Shown: positions 1 through 8,101 of the stretch, in pieces | How positions within the stretch are numbered: the stretch's first letter is position 1 | How the letters are laid out: each line of letters begins with the position of its first letter | NCBI RefSeq assembly: GCF_029643245.1 | Contig: NZ_CP116398.1 | Location: 2,790,001-2,854,000 of the forward strand | Direction of reading: 5' to 3' | DNA length: 64,000 nt | From: Methylomonas sp. EFPC3 | GTDB lineage: Bacteria; Pseudomonadota; Gammaproteobacteria; Methylococcales; Methylomonadaceae | Notes under the pieces: model-generated | What the model saw: only the letters and a program-made list of their open reading frames with translations | Databases searched by the model: none | Told to the model about the DNA's origin: nothing | Made by a program: the position numbers and the translations under genes

Positions 1-1463
1 GGCCGCTGGCGCGAACCGTGTTTGGCGACGATGGCGGCCTTGGCGGCTTTGACTTCGGCCTTGCCACGCACGGCATAAAGTCTGGCTTTGGCTTGCCGGG
101 TGGCGATTTCCAGATCGACCGGCGGTTCGGCAATATCGACGCCGACCTTGACCCCGCATTGCTGTTGCAGTCTGGCCGGCATCCGCCACGGTTCCAACAG
201 CCATGCCTGCGGCACCCGCCGCATGGCCGGCAGCCAATGCCGAACGAAGTGGCCGTGCGGGTCGTGGTCGCGAGCTTGTTTGATCGGGTTATAGACCCGG
301 GTGGCGTTGATGCCGGTGGTGCCCGCCTGCATTTGCATTTGGCTCCAGTGAATGCCCGGCTCGTAATCCAGAAACTGCCGGGCCAGCCAATGGCCGACCG
401 GCTGCCAGTGCAGCCACAGCGGATAGCTGGCCACCGAAACCAGCATGGCCCGCATCCGGAAATTCAGCCAGCCGGTCTGCTTCAACATCGCCACGCAGGC
501 GTCGACCAGCGGCCAGCCGGTGCGGCCGTCGATCAGGGCTTGAAAATGATACGGATTCCAATCGGCTTCGCGCAGACCGTCGTAGCCGCGATGCATATTT
601 CTGAATTCCAGCTCCGGCTCGCTTTCCAGTTTCTGGATGAAATGGCAATGCCAGTAAAGACGGCTGACGAAAGCCGTCAGACCGGCCCGGCGCGGGTCGC
701 CTTGCGGCAAGGCAGCGATCTGGCGGCGGCTGGCTTGCACTACTTCCCGCAAGCTCAGACAACCGAAGGCCAGATACGGCGACAGCCGCGAGCAGGCGCT
801 TGGAGCCGATAATGGCGAGGAGATGCCGCCGCGATATCCGCGGCTGCGTTCGAACAGAAAATCGCGCAAGGTTTCGATACCTTGGCGGCGACCGCCTGGT
901 TGGCGCTGCGGCGGATCAGGTTGAGTTAGACCCAAGGTCTGCGGTTCAGGCAACGTCATTGGTAACTCCGGTTGCAGCCATTGGACGTTTGTCGGTGCCT
1001 CAAGACAGTTTGCGGCCATCAGTTTTTCCCACTCGGCCTGCCACAGATCGCGATCCTGCAGGCGGCGCACGACGCCGAATTGGGGATATTCGTGCCAGGG
1101 CAAATGCCGAGTCCGGCACCAGCGCTGCACGGCCAAGTCGCGCTGAAAGCTGAGCCAGTTGCCGGTTTCCTGATGCGAGTACAAGGCCGCGAATGGCGCC
1201 TGCCGCCACAGCCGTTCCAGCACATCGACCGCTTCGCCGATTTCGACCCGCAAGCCGCCACCGCGTTTGCGTAGCGCCAAATCCAGGTCTAACAGACTTT
1301 CCCGCAGAAAAAGGTAGTGCTGGCTTGCCGCATCGGCCGCGGCCCACAGGCTGGGCTCGATGATGTACAGGCACTGCACCGGGCCATGGCGGCAAGCTTG
1401 CCACAGCGGCGCGTGGTCGTGCAGGCGCAGGTCGCGCTTGAACCAGACCAGGTTGTAACTCAT
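1..1463 (-). CDS. DNA photolyase / cryptochrome family protein (3' end outside window)
   Basis: FAD flavoprotein of the photolyase/cryptochrome family, which repairs UV pyrimidine dimers with blue light or senses light. The protein opens with MSYNLVWFKRDLRLHDHAPL, the usual start of the alpha/beta antenna-binding domain. A helical FAD-binding domain follows, with TGWPLVDACVAMLKQTGWLN near residues 311-330 and later the conserved NFRMRAMLVS and YNPIKQ segments. About 487 codons are open to the window edge with no stop, so the C-terminus is missing. The ATG lies 3 bases after the stop of the Trp-rich gene, so the two are probably one transcript. The family is clear; whether this is a repair enzyme or a cryptochrome cannot be settled from the part seen. 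Confidence 0.92.
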   Translation of the reverse strand, partial: MSYNLVWFKRDLRLHDHAPLWQACRHGPVQCLYIIEPSLWAAADAASQHYLFLRESLLDLDLALRKRGGGLRVEIGEAVDVLERLWRQAPFAALYSHQETGNWLSFQRDLAVQRWCRTRHLPWHEYPQFGVVRRLQDRDLWQAEWEKLMAANCLEAPTNVQWLQPELPMTLPEPQTLGLTQPDPPQRQPGGRRQGIETLRDFLFERSRGYRGGISSPLSAPSACSRLSPYLAFGCLSLREVVQASRRQIAALPQGDPRRAGLTAFVSRLYWHCHFIQKLESEPELEFRNMHRGYDGLREADWNPYHFQALIDGRTGWPLVDACVAMLKQTGWLNFRMRAMLVSVASYPLWLHWQPVGHWLARQFLDYEPGIHWSQMQMQAGTTGINATRVYNPIKQARDHDPHGHFVRHWLPAMRRVPQAWLLEPWRMPARLQQQCGVKVGVDIAEPPVDLEIATRQAKARLYAVRGKAEVKAAKAAIVAKHGSRQR

Positions 1464-1466
1464 CGC

Positions 1467-1703
1467 TCAATGCCAGCCCTGACGCCAGGTGGCGGTGTCC
1501 TGCAAGGCCCGCCACGGCAGCAGTTGGATGCGCTTACTGTGCACCGCTTCCAGTTCGATCAACTCCAGCGGTAGCGTCGGATCGTCGGGCCATAGCACTT
1601 TACTGACAATAAAGTGTTTTTCCCGGTTTTGCGGCGCAACTGCGGTCCATTTGCTGAGCAGCAATTTACGCGGATTGAGTTTGGGCGGTTTGGTTGGGGT
1701 CAT
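1467..1703 (-). CDS. Trp-rich small protein, TIGR02450/DUF2389 family
   Basis: A 78-residue protein of unknown function that matches the TIGR02450 tryptophan-rich family from memory. It has the segments NPRKLLLSKWTAVAPQNREK and a C-terminus ending LPWRALQDTATWRQGWH, where the Trp residues sit at the family's conserved positions. Its length is typical. It lies directly upstream of the photolyase gene with only 3 bases between stop and start, which suggests co-transcription and perhaps a link to light or UV response; that link is inference from position only. Confidence 0.85.
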   Translation of the reverse strand: MTPTKPPKLNPRKLLLSKWTAVAPQNREKHFIVSKVLWPDDPTLPLELIELEAVHSKRIQLLPWRALQDTATWRQGWH

Positions 1704-1799
1704 GGCTGGCGAGATGCGGGCGTTTAGTCTGCGAGCTTACCAGTCGATCCGGATTTGGCGAGACTTTGCAGCCAAGGTGCGAATCGAATGCGCAACGGG

Positions 1800-1819
1800 G
1801 CTCCCGCGTTCGCGGGAGC
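1800..1819. repeat. Short REP-like palindrome
   Basis: GCTCCCGCG (1800-1808) and CGCGGGAGC (1811-1819) form a 9-bp perfect stem around a 2-base centre. It lies between the protease gene and the Trp-rich gene. No T-run follows on either strand, so it looks more like a dispersed extragenic palindrome than a classical terminator. Confidence 0.5.
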
Positions 1820-1843
1820 GACGGTGGGGTTCGATCATTTACA

Positions 1844-1871
1844 GCTTGGTAGTTATAACCAACTACCAAGC
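1844..1871 (-). terminator. Hairpin just downstream of the protease gene
   Basis: GCTTGGTAGTT (1844-1854) pairs perfectly with AACTACCAAGC (1861-1871), giving an 11-bp stem with a 6-base loop. It starts 5 bases after the stop codon of the minus-strand protease. There is no clear U-tract, so it could protect the 3' end or be a weak terminator. Confidence 0.45.
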
Positions 1872-1875
1872 CCAA

Positions 1876-3009
1876 TCAATTCCCCGGCTGCAAGGTTACT
1901 TCGACTTCGCGGGTCTGGCCGTTGTTGACCAGTTGTACTTTGACGACATCGCCGATTTTCTGTTCGTCCAGGCGGGCGAACAATTTGGACAAGGAGTCTA
2001 CCGGCTTGCCGTTGATCGCGACGATGATGTCGCCGGGGATGACGCCGTTCGACGCGAGTTCGACGCCGCGCAAGCCTGCCTTATCCGCCGCCGAACCGGG
2101 TTGCACCCGCAACACCGCGACGCCGGCCGTGCCGGTCAAAGTGGCCAGCCGTTCGTTCATTTGTTGATCGATTTCGATGCCCAGGGCCGGACGAATGTAT
2201 TTGCCCTGTTTGATCAATTCCGGCACCACCCGCATCACCGTATCCACCGGCACCGCGAAACCGATGCCGGCCGAGGCGCCGCTGGGGCTATAAATTGCGG
2301 TATTGATGCCGATCAGGCGGCCGGCGGAATCCAGCAACGGACCGCCGGAATTGCCGGGATTAATCGCCGCGTCGGTTTGAATCAAATGCTCGACGGCCGG
2401 ACCTTCCTGGCCGCCCAACGAGCGGTCCAAAGCCGATACCAGACCGCTGGTCAAGGTCCAGTCCAGACCGAACGGGTTGCCGATCGCGAACACTTTTTGC
2501 CCGACCTTCAAATCGCTGCTGGTACCGATAGGCACCGGCGGCGGCCGTTTGAAGCCGACACCGATCTTCAACACGGCGATGTCGTGCACCTGGCTGGCGC
2601 CGACCAGCGCGGCTTTGTAGTCGCGGCCGTCGGCCAGTTTGACGGTGGCTTCGTTGGCGCCGGCGATGACGTGGAAGTTGGTCACCACGTGGCCGGCTTC
2701 GTCCCAGATAAAGCCGGAGCCGGTACCCTTGGGTACCGAAAATACGTTACGGGTCCAGGCGTCGCGCACCAGCGCGGCGGTGCTGATGTACACCACCGAA
2801 TCGCGGGATTTTTCGAATAGCTCGATCGTGCTTTTCTCGTCGGCCGCCAAATCGCCGCGCGCCGCCACGGTTCGGATCGATGCCGGTTCCGGTGCCGAAA
2901 GTCCTGGGCGCCAATTCCAAACGGCTAGTAGTACGGCGGCGACTGCGCCAACCGCGAGCACGCGCTTGACGAAGGGATCGGCAGAATGGGTTTGCTTGGG
3001 ATCGTTCAT
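1876..3009 (-). CDS. DegS/HtrA-like trypsin-type serine protease with one PDZ domain
   Basis: Membrane-anchored periplasmic protease of the S1C (HtrA/DegS) family, 377 residues. A single membrane segment lies at about residues 17-33 (VLAVGAVAAVLLAVW). The catalytic triad is readable as His113 (TNFHVIAGA), Asp143 (HDIAVLKI) and Ser221 (NPGNSGGPL). One C-terminal PDZ domain covers about 275-370. One PDZ and a signal anchor instead of a cleaved signal fit DegS, the sensor protease of the sigma-E envelope stress response, better than DegP. The start has a good Shine-Dalgarno sequence (GGAGG) 6 bases upstream. No rseA/rpoE partner is visible nearby, so the regulatory role is inferred from family membership. 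Confidence 0.9.
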   Translation of the reverse strand: MNDPKQTHSADPFVKRVLAVGAVAAVLLAVWNWRPGLSAPEPASIRTVAARGDLAADEKSTIELFEKSRDSVVYISTAALVRDAWTRNVFSVPKGTGSGFIWDEAGHVVTNFHVIAGANEATVKLADGRDYKAALVGASQVHDIAVLKIGVGFKRPPPVPIGTSSDLKVGQKVFAIGNPFGLDWTLTSGLVSALDRSLGGQEGPAVEHLIQTDAAINPGNSGGPLLDSAGRLIGINTAIYSPSGASAGIGFAVPVDTVMRVVPELIKQGKYIRPALGIEIDQQMNERLATLTGTAGVAVLRVQPGSAADKAGLRGVELASNGVIPGDIIVAINGKPVDSLSKLFARLDEQKIGDVVKVQLVNNGQTREVEVTLQPGN

Positions 3010-3110
3010 GGCGGCCTCCGGCTATTGGGTTCTGATGCCGGCGACATGGTAGCGCGTTTAGCGATTTTCAAGCGCAGACTACCTAAAAGCGGCAGCACAA
3101 CGCCTGAGGT

Positions 3111-3569
3111 TTAGGCGTCCCACTGCAATCGGAAACACGCCTCGTCTTCAGCGTATTGGCGAAAACCCAATTTGGTATAGAACGGCAGGACGGGGTTGGC
3201 TTTGATGACATTGAGCCTGACCGGCAATGCCTTTTGCCTGGCTACTTGCTGAATGTGAGTCAGGATTTTTCGGCCGAGTCCTTGGCGTCGATATTCCGGC
3301 TCGAGCATGATCATCGCCAGCCGGAGATGGTCGCTACATTCGTTCAACACGAACCCGCCGATACGGTGTTCGCCCAGCCAAATGACCTGCCAATCGCTGG
3401 GCTTAAGGTTTTGGTTAAAACCGCTTTTTTGAAAGTCTTCGTCCCAACCCCAGGTCGCCTCGACGCAGTCTCGCATCGATTGACGGTAGAGATCGAACAG
3501 CCATTCGGCATCGGCCGGGAGGCCATCGCTCAATAGCAAGTCTTTTATGTATTCGAGAGATTCGGACAT
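3111..3569 (-). CDS. GNAT-family N-acetyltransferase
   Basis: A 152-residue acetyltransferase of the GNAT fold. The acetyl-CoA binding motif A is visible in EPEYRRQGLGRKILTHIQQ (pattern Q/R-x-x-G-x-G), followed by LPVRLNVIKANPVLPFYTKLG, close to the usual NPxAxxFYxKxGF ending. The open frame extends further upstream, but the ATG at 3569 (MSESLEYIKDLL) gives the normal domain length and avoids running into the cupin gene. The substrate is unknown. It follows the cupin and DUF1761 genes on the same strand with short gaps, so it may be the last gene of a small operon. Confidence 0.85.
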   Translation of the reverse strand: MSESLEYIKDLLLSDGLPADAEWLFDLYRQSMRDCVEATWGWDEDFQKSGFNQNLKPSDWQVIWLGEHRIGGFVLNECSDHLRLAMIMLEPEYRRQGLGRKILTHIQQVARQKALPVRLNVIKANPVLPFYTKLGFRQYAEDEACFRLQWDA

Positions 3570-3579
3570 GTGGTTATCG

Positions 3580-3942
3580 TCAGACCCGATTCGGAAACGA
3601 AACTTCCAGCACCACGCAGCCAAGGTCGGTTTTGAACGGACCGTGCAATTCACCGGGCGGTCGGCTGGCGTAGTGGCCGGCTTCCAGCCACAGGTCAAAA
3701 GCAGCGTCGTACAATCGGCCGCTGACAATGAACACTTCTTCCGGGTAGTCGTGGGTCTTGCCGCCGAATTCGGCGGTGTCGGCCCCCGGCAGGAAGCGGG
3801 TCAGGCGGGTATATTCGCCGGCTTCCGGATCGATGCTCAGCGTCAATTGTTCCGCCAGGCCTTCCAGACCGGGAATCGGCTGCCAGCCGTCCTGCTTGGC
3901 GGGTAATAAGGGATTCCAATAAGTGCAAGTCGTTTTCGGCAT
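3580..3942 (-). CDS. Cupin-domain protein
   Basis: A 120-residue single-domain beta-barrel protein. The cupin signature is seen in GGKTHDYPEEVFIVSGRLYD, where His and Glu would bind a metal, and in the C-terminal strand PPGELHGPFKT with a second His. It resembles ChrR-type or general cupin_7 proteins. It lies 10 bases upstream of the acetyltransferase and 6 bases downstream of the DUF1761 gene, so the three are probably co-transcribed. The substrate or ligand cannot be told from the sequence. Confidence 0.82.
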   Translation of the reverse strand: MPKTTCTYWNPLLPAKQDGWQPIPGLEGLAEQLTLSIDPEAGEYTRLTRFLPGADTAEFGGKTHDYPEEVFIVSGRLYDAAFDLWLEAGHYASRPPGELHGPFKTDLGCVVLEVSFPNRV

Positions 3943-3948
3943 GATCGG

Positions 3949-4350
3949 TTAGGCCAATTCGTACAAAATTGCGGCGCATAAGGTCAATCCCAGCCAGTGG
4001 TAACCGCCGACCACCAGTGCGTACAGCCCCGGTTTCGGCATGTTCGGCGAGATGGCATTGACTGCGGTAAGCGCGGCGCCGTAGCCGGCACCGATCACAA
4101 ACCCGATTTTTAACGCATCCGTCAACGATGCCGGCCGGATTATATCGAACAGGATTGCAGTGGCAAAAGCCGCAATCAGGCAGCCCAGCCATGGCCCCAG
4201 GTAGTAGATCGCCGGCGGCCGCCAGCGTTGCGGACGGCAAAAGCCGACCGCCCGGTCCCAGTATTTGCCGAACAGCGGCGTAAACCAAAGCCCGCCCAAC
4301 ATGAAGTAGGCGGTTCCGGCAATTAACGTGGCAGACAATGTCATACGCAA
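3949..4350 (-). CDS. DUF1761 family membrane protein
   Basis: A 133-residue integral membrane protein with about four hydrophobic helices. It begins MRMTLSATLIAGTAYFMLGG and carries the characteristic LGGLWFTPLFGKYW stretch after the first helix, which fits DUF1761 (function unknown). The family call is from recall of this pattern. It is the first gene of a probable three-gene unit with the cupin and the acetyltransferase. Confidence 0.75.
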   Translation of the reverse strand: MRMTLSATLIAGTAYFMLGGLWFTPLFGKYWDRAVGFCRPQRWRPPAIYYLGPWLGCLIAAFATAILFDIIRPASLTDALKIGFVIGAGYGAALTAVNAISPNMPKPGLYALVVGGYHWLGLTLCAAILYELA

Positions 4351-4416
4351 GCTATCTGGGGTGGGCGGTCAAGCGTCGCAACATGTCCATATTGAACGGA
4401 AGCAACCGGGCGAAAG

Positions 4417-4438
4417 CATGCCGACTTGCGTCGGCATG
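4417..4438 (-). terminator. Candidate terminator hairpin after the secreted protein gene
   Basis: CATGCCGAC (4417-4425) and GTCGGCATG (4430-4438) make a 9-bp stem with a 4-base loop, 15 bases after the minus-strand stop at 4453. Only a short run (CTTTC) follows on the minus strand, so termination would be modest. Confidence 0.5.
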
Positions 4439-4452
4439 GCAATATTGGGTTA

Positions 4453-4923
4453 TCAATAATAGACCACAGACGCCGAGCAACTCAGGTCGATGTATCGGGA
4501 CGCATTGACCACGCCTTTGGGCGGTTCGCCGGTAAACGGCGTGGCAACCCGGGTCAGGATCAACTGGCTGACGAAATGCTGCGGAGCGTCAGCCAAGTTG
4601 ATTTGCGGAATCACCACGGAGGCGTGGTCGATACGCAAATCAGGAATGTGTTCCAGCGTGACCTCCCACAGCTCGCCGATCAGGGTGGATTCGACCGTGA
4701 TGTCGGCCTCTTTGAAGGAATAGTTCTTTTTACCCAGGTCCAGATTGAGTATGGTCGCCGCCGGGAAAATGCCGACTTCCGCCTTGCTGCCTATGCTCAG
4801 AGTCAGGTTGGCGCCGCGGCCGGAACATTCGTAAAAATTAGGTTGCTGTACGGCATGCGCAGCACTGGTCAGGCCGCCCGATAGCAACGCGCCGACGATC
4901 ATCGATGTGTGTTTCAGTTTCAT
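4453..4923 (-). CDS. Secreted protein of unknown function
   Basis: A 156-residue protein with a clear Sec signal peptide (MKLKHTSMIVGALLSGGLTS then AAHA, cleavage likely after AHA near residue 24). The mature part has two Cys residues, one near the N-terminus (YECSGRG) and one near the C-terminus (DLSCSAS). They could form a disulfide in the periplasm. The rest is predicted mostly beta by its alternating pattern. No domain was recognised. It is isolated: the downstream gene on the same strand is separated by a hairpin, and more than 600 bases upstream are without a convincing gene. Confidence 0.7.
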   Translation of the reverse strand: MKLKHTSMIVGALLSGGLTSAAHAVQQPNFYECSGRGANLTLSIGSKAEVGIFPAATILNLDLGKKNYSFKEADITVESTLIGELWEVTLEHIPDLRIDHASVVIPQINLADAPQHFVSQLILTRVATPFTGEPPKGVVNASRYIDLSCSASVVYY

Positions 4924-5626
4924 ACTCTACTCCAAAGACTAACGATGAAAATATAAGGCCGCCATTCATGGCGATCCTGTTGTTGCCGAGTGTAATCGCT
5001 AGATTCTAGCGAATTTACTCAGTTCTTTTACGATAACCGCAAATCCCTGCCGCCAACACCCTACAGACTTAGGGGGCAGGACCTAGCGCGGATTCAGCTG
5101 CACCGTTGTTGTCAGCTTCAGAAACGACCGCACCGCCGAAGCCAAGGCGCGGTGGCAAGGTCTTTTCACGACGGCAACCCGGTGCCAAAATTTAAAAAGG
5201 GTCCGGACGATCTTCGTTACCTAATACCGCCCGAACCAGAAAGTGCGGCGCGGCCCGGTCACCGTCCACCGCATCGCGCAATGCCAAAAGATGAGCTTGG
5301 TCTTCACCCGCTAAACCGCCGGCAGCCAACGCATCGCCGCGGCGAACGACCTGGCGAAATATGCGATGCCAATACACCTCACGGTCCAGCCACCAAAAAC
5401 CTTGAATTCGCGGAAATCAGGGTTGAAACGTCGAGACCGGCGCTTCGCCAGTCTCCGTTTCGGTCGATAGCAAGATTAACCGGGATACGCTAACGTTTCG
5501 CCCTACCTGCGGGGGGTGTTTTTCAAATAATTGGTAGGCTAGACGCCGATTGCCGAGGAACTAAATGCCAAGCGCGAAGGTCGGGATTACGCCCGAAACC
5601 GCTGTAATGACTCAGAGGTGACTGAT
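4924..5626. other. Gene-poor stretch of about 700 bp
   Basis: No convincing gene is seen. A short hairpin (TCGCTAG at 4997-5003 with CTAGCGA at 5007-5013) lies upstream of the secreted-protein gene. A minus-strand open frame at about 5192-5377, with weak GTG start, reads like the C-terminal piece of a longer protein (WHRIFRQVVRRGDALAAGG), but the frame is closed by a stop shortly upstream. It may be a gene remnant; no family was recognised. Confidence 0.4.
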
Positions 5627-5890
5627 ATGAAAAACAACAACACACTAAGAACAGCGGGGTTGACCGTTTTATGCGGACTATGGCTGATGCCGGCTTGGGC
5701 CGAACACAGCGAACATACGGTAGCGAAAACCCAGGCCCCACCGGTAGAAGAAGTCGAATACGAGTTCTACGATTACCACGCCGGCATCACCTACCCCGGC
5801 ACCTTGCAAAATTATCTATTTCGCCATTCGGAAAAAACCCAGCCGCCGGGCGAGCGAGCATATCCGGAGCTGGAATACCATGACCGTTAA
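5627..5890 (+). CDS. Small secreted protein of unknown function
   Basis: An 87-residue protein with a signal peptide (MKNNNTLRTAGLTVLCGLWL, cleavage likely after PAWA near residue 27). The mature part is short, acidic and rich in Tyr and Glu (VEEVEYEFYDYHAGITYPG). The ATG at 5627 is chosen over a GTG at 5618 because AGAGGTG sits 6 bases before it and would serve as ribosome-binding site. No family was recognised. A free-standing, short exported protein in an otherwise gene-poor stretch is plausible but unproven. Confidence 0.6.
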   Translation: MKNNNTLRTAGLTVLCGLWLMPAWAEHSEHTVAKTQAPPVEEVEYEFYDYHAGITYPGTLQNYLFRHSEKTQPPGERAYPELEYHDR

Positions 5891-6171
5891 CGGTTGACCG
5901 CCCCGATCAAGCGCGGCTGAATTTGAGCCGCTTCCCAATCCGGCAGCAGGAGGCTGATGAAATATTTGTTTGATCCCCTTCTCGCGGCGGTTTCGGGTAC
6001 CGATCGCGCGAAGCGACCCACAATCCCGCCGCTTGGGCGTCTCAATGATTGGAAAAGTTCAAGCGGGACAATGACATTTGGCCTTGAACGGGCGGCCGGT
6101 TGCTGCAGAGAGAACGCTGTTGCCTGTCGATTAAACCGAACGGGTAGCAAGCGTGGGACACTTGAGGACAC
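5891..6171. other. Intergenic stretch without recognised gene
   Basis: Nothing convincing is seen on either strand. Open frames here lack a ribosome-binding site and family resemblance, and one of them would run through the yicC terminator. Confidence 0.5.
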
Positions 6172-6197
6172 AAAAAAGCCCAGATTGACTGGGCTTT
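6172..6197 (-). terminator. Rho-independent terminator of yicC
   Basis: AAAGCCCAG (6175-6183) and CTGGGCTTT (6189-6197) form a 9-bp stem with a 5-base loop. Read on the minus strand it is followed by a run of T (GGGCTTTTTTG). It lies 37 bases after the yicC stop and is the clearest intrinsic terminator in the window. Confidence 0.85.
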
Positions 6198-6233
6198 ATG
6201 GTCTGGCTGGATTGGTTTAGACAGCCTGAAACA

Positions 6234-7097
6234 TCATTCAATGTTCTGGATTTGCTCGCGCATCTGCTCGATCAGCACTTTCAAATCGATCGAGATCTGG
6301 GTCATTTCCCGGTCGGCGGATTTGGAGCCGAGGGTGTTAGCTTCCCGGTTCATTTCCTGCATCAAAAAATCCAGGCGCCGGCCGGTGGGTTCTGGTTGTT
6401 TTAACGCGCGCTGCACTTCCAGGACGTGAGTTTCCAGCCGGTCCAATTCCTCGGCCACATCGAACTTTTGTGCCAGCAGCACCAGCTCCTGCTCCAGCCG
6501 GTCGAAATTGGGCTCGGCAACCATTTCCTGGACTCTGGCCGTCAATTTATTGCGTAAGTTGTTCAATACCTCGGGCATCCGTTTATGCGCCGCTTCGACC
6601 AACACCAACACCTTCTGGCAGCGGTCTTCCAGCAATTGTGCCAGTTGCGCCCCCTCTCGAACCCGAGTCTCCAGCATTTTGTCCAGAGTTTCCTCCAGCA
6701 GTTGAACGATTTTGTCGTGCAGCGCGTCCTTGTCGGTCTCCTGCTCTTGCTGAACACCGGGAAAAGCCAACACATCGAGCGCGGAAAAAGCTTGCGGCTT
6801 GCTCATTTCGGCTTCGATAACGGCGGTAGCCGCCAACAGACGCCGCACGTTTTCCCGATTCACATTGAAGCTGGCTTCGCCGGTCTGTTTCTTGTAACTC
6901 AATGCACATTCGATTTTGCCGCGTTTCAGCTTTTCGGCTATCAAGCGGCGAACGTCGGCTTCGGCAAATCGCAAGCGCTCGGGCAATTTGACGCTGACGT
7001 CGCTGTAACGGTGGTTAACCGAACGCAATTCGCACAAGATAGTCAGGTTGTCGGCGCTCATTTCGCCGTCCGCGAACGCGGTCATGCTTCTAATCAT
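6234..7097 (-). CDS. yicC: YicC/YloC family endoribonuclease
   Basis: A 287-residue protein of the YicC family, recently described as an endoribonuclease acting on small RNAs. The N-terminus MIRSMTAFADGEM matches the family's M-I-x-S-M-T-x-(F/Y) start, with LCELRSVNHRYSDVSVKLPE after it. The C-terminus RRLDFLMQEMNREANTLGSK followed by a Lys/Glu-rich helix is the DUF1732 signature. Length is normal. It is divergent from the kinase gene 43 bases away and close to rph and rdgB, an association common in gammaproteobacteria, and it has its own terminator. Confidence 0.95.
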   Translation of the reverse strand: MIRSMTAFADGEMSADNLTILCELRSVNHRYSDVSVKLPERLRFAEADVRRLIAEKLKRGKIECALSYKKQTGEASFNVNRENVRRLLAATAVIEAEMSKPQAFSALDVLAFPGVQQEQETDKDALHDKIVQLLEETLDKMLETRVREGAQLAQLLEDRCQKVLVLVEAAHKRMPEVLNNLRNKLTARVQEMVAEPNFDRLEQELVLLAQKFDVAEELDRLETHVLEVQRALKQPEPTGRRLDFLMQEMNREANTLGSKSADREMTQISIDLKVLIEQMREQIQNIE

Positions 7098-7140
7098 TTT
7101 TCACCTATAATCTTCACGCTTTACCCGCGCAGCTTTCCTT

Positions 7141-8040
7141 ATGGCCGAATATTACGATCCGGAAACCTACCCGAAACAATGGAACTACCTGCAATCGGGA
7201 ACCATTATAGATCAGTACATGATCGAGCGGGAATTGGCGCACGGCGGCTTCAGTTCAGTCTATCTGGCCCGGCAAATGTCCGACCAGACGCAGGTGGCGA
7301 TCAAGGAATACTTGCCGCGCAAGCTGGCGCACCGTACCTGGAATAACCTGGTGGCGCCGAATAGCGAAGAAGCCAAGGCGTTATTCATGCGCGGCCGGGC
7401 GCTGTTTTTCGAGGAAGCCAAAGTTCTGGCGATGCTGAAGCACCACAACATCGTCGACGTGATCAACTTCTTCCAAGCCAACGATACCGTGTATATGGTC
7501 ATGACCTACGACTACGGCGTCACCCTGGATAAAATCCTACACCGCAAAAGCCTGCCGATTACCGAAGAATTCCTGTTGACGGTATTCCCATTGTTGCTGA
7601 ACGGTATCGACGCAGTTCATCAAAAAGGCTTGGTGCATCTGGATATCAAGCCCGCCAACATTCTGATCCGCGCCGAAAACGATCCGCTGCTGCTGGATTT
7701 CGGCGCGATCCGCAAAATCACGCTGGACCCGCAGCGCAACCGGGCCAAAGTGCTGACCAACGGGTATTCGCCGATCGAACAATACGACAGTAACGGCAAT
7801 CTCGGCCCCTGGTCCGACATTTATGCCGTCGGTGCCAGCATGCGCGCCTGCCTGGACTACAAAATCCCGATACCGTCGCCGGACCGCGCCAAGCAGGACA
7901 ATTTGCCGCCGGCCGTCAAAGCCCACAAGCGCCGCTTCCCGGAATATCTGTTAAAAGCGATCGATTGGGCCATGGCGATTTTCCCGGAAAACCGGCCGCA
8001 AACCGTAGCCGAATTGCAGCAGGCGCTGAGCCCCCAATAG
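7141..8040 (+). CDS. Hanks-type serine/threonine protein kinase
   Basis: A 299-residue soluble protein kinase without membrane segment or sensor domain. The glycine loop is LAHGGFSSVYLA (first Gly replaced by Ala). The ATP-binding Lys is K55 (VAIKEY). The catalytic loop is HLDIKPANI with Asp168, so the common HRD reads HLD, and the DFG motif is at 186-188. All key catalytic residues are present, so it should be active. It sits between yicC and rph, both RNA-processing genes, which hints that RNA metabolism or ribosome assembly may be its target; that is inference. TATAAT at 7106-7111 could be its -10 box, but no good -35 box was found. Confidence 0.9.
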   Translation: MAEYYDPETYPKQWNYLQSGTIIDQYMIERELAHGGFSSVYLARQMSDQTQVAIKEYLPRKLAHRTWNNLVAPNSEEAKALFMRGRALFFEEAKVLAMLKHHNIVDVINFFQANDTVYMVMTYDYGVTLDKILHRKSLPITEEFLLTVFPLLLNGIDAVHQKGLVHLDIKPANILIRAENDPLLLDFGAIRKITLDPQRNRAKVLTNGYSPIEQYDSNGNLGPWSDIYAVGASMRACLDYKIPIPSPDRAKQDNLPPAVKAHKRRFPEYLLKAIDWAMAIFPENRPQTVAELQQALSPQ

Positions 8041-8101
8041 TTAAAAATCGGCCCGGCAAAGCCAGTATAATGCCGCAACTTTTGATACAGCCGAGAACAA
8101 T

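Noticed and set aside
1489-2820. Long plus-strand open frame (443 codons)
   Set aside because: It lies antisense to the protease and Trp-rich genes, which show clear family motifs; its own product has no recognisable domain and is a by-product of high GC.
3570-3728. Upstream extension of the GNAT acetyltransferase (53 more residues)
   Set aside because: It would overlap the cupin gene and has no family similarity; the ATG at 3569 gives the normal domain length.
5957-6220. Plus-strand open frame of 87 codons between the small secreted protein and yicC
   Set aside because: Runs through the yicC terminator hairpin and shows no family match. GCAGGAGGCTG upstream of the ATG looks like a ribosome-binding site, but the sequence is otherwise not protein-like.
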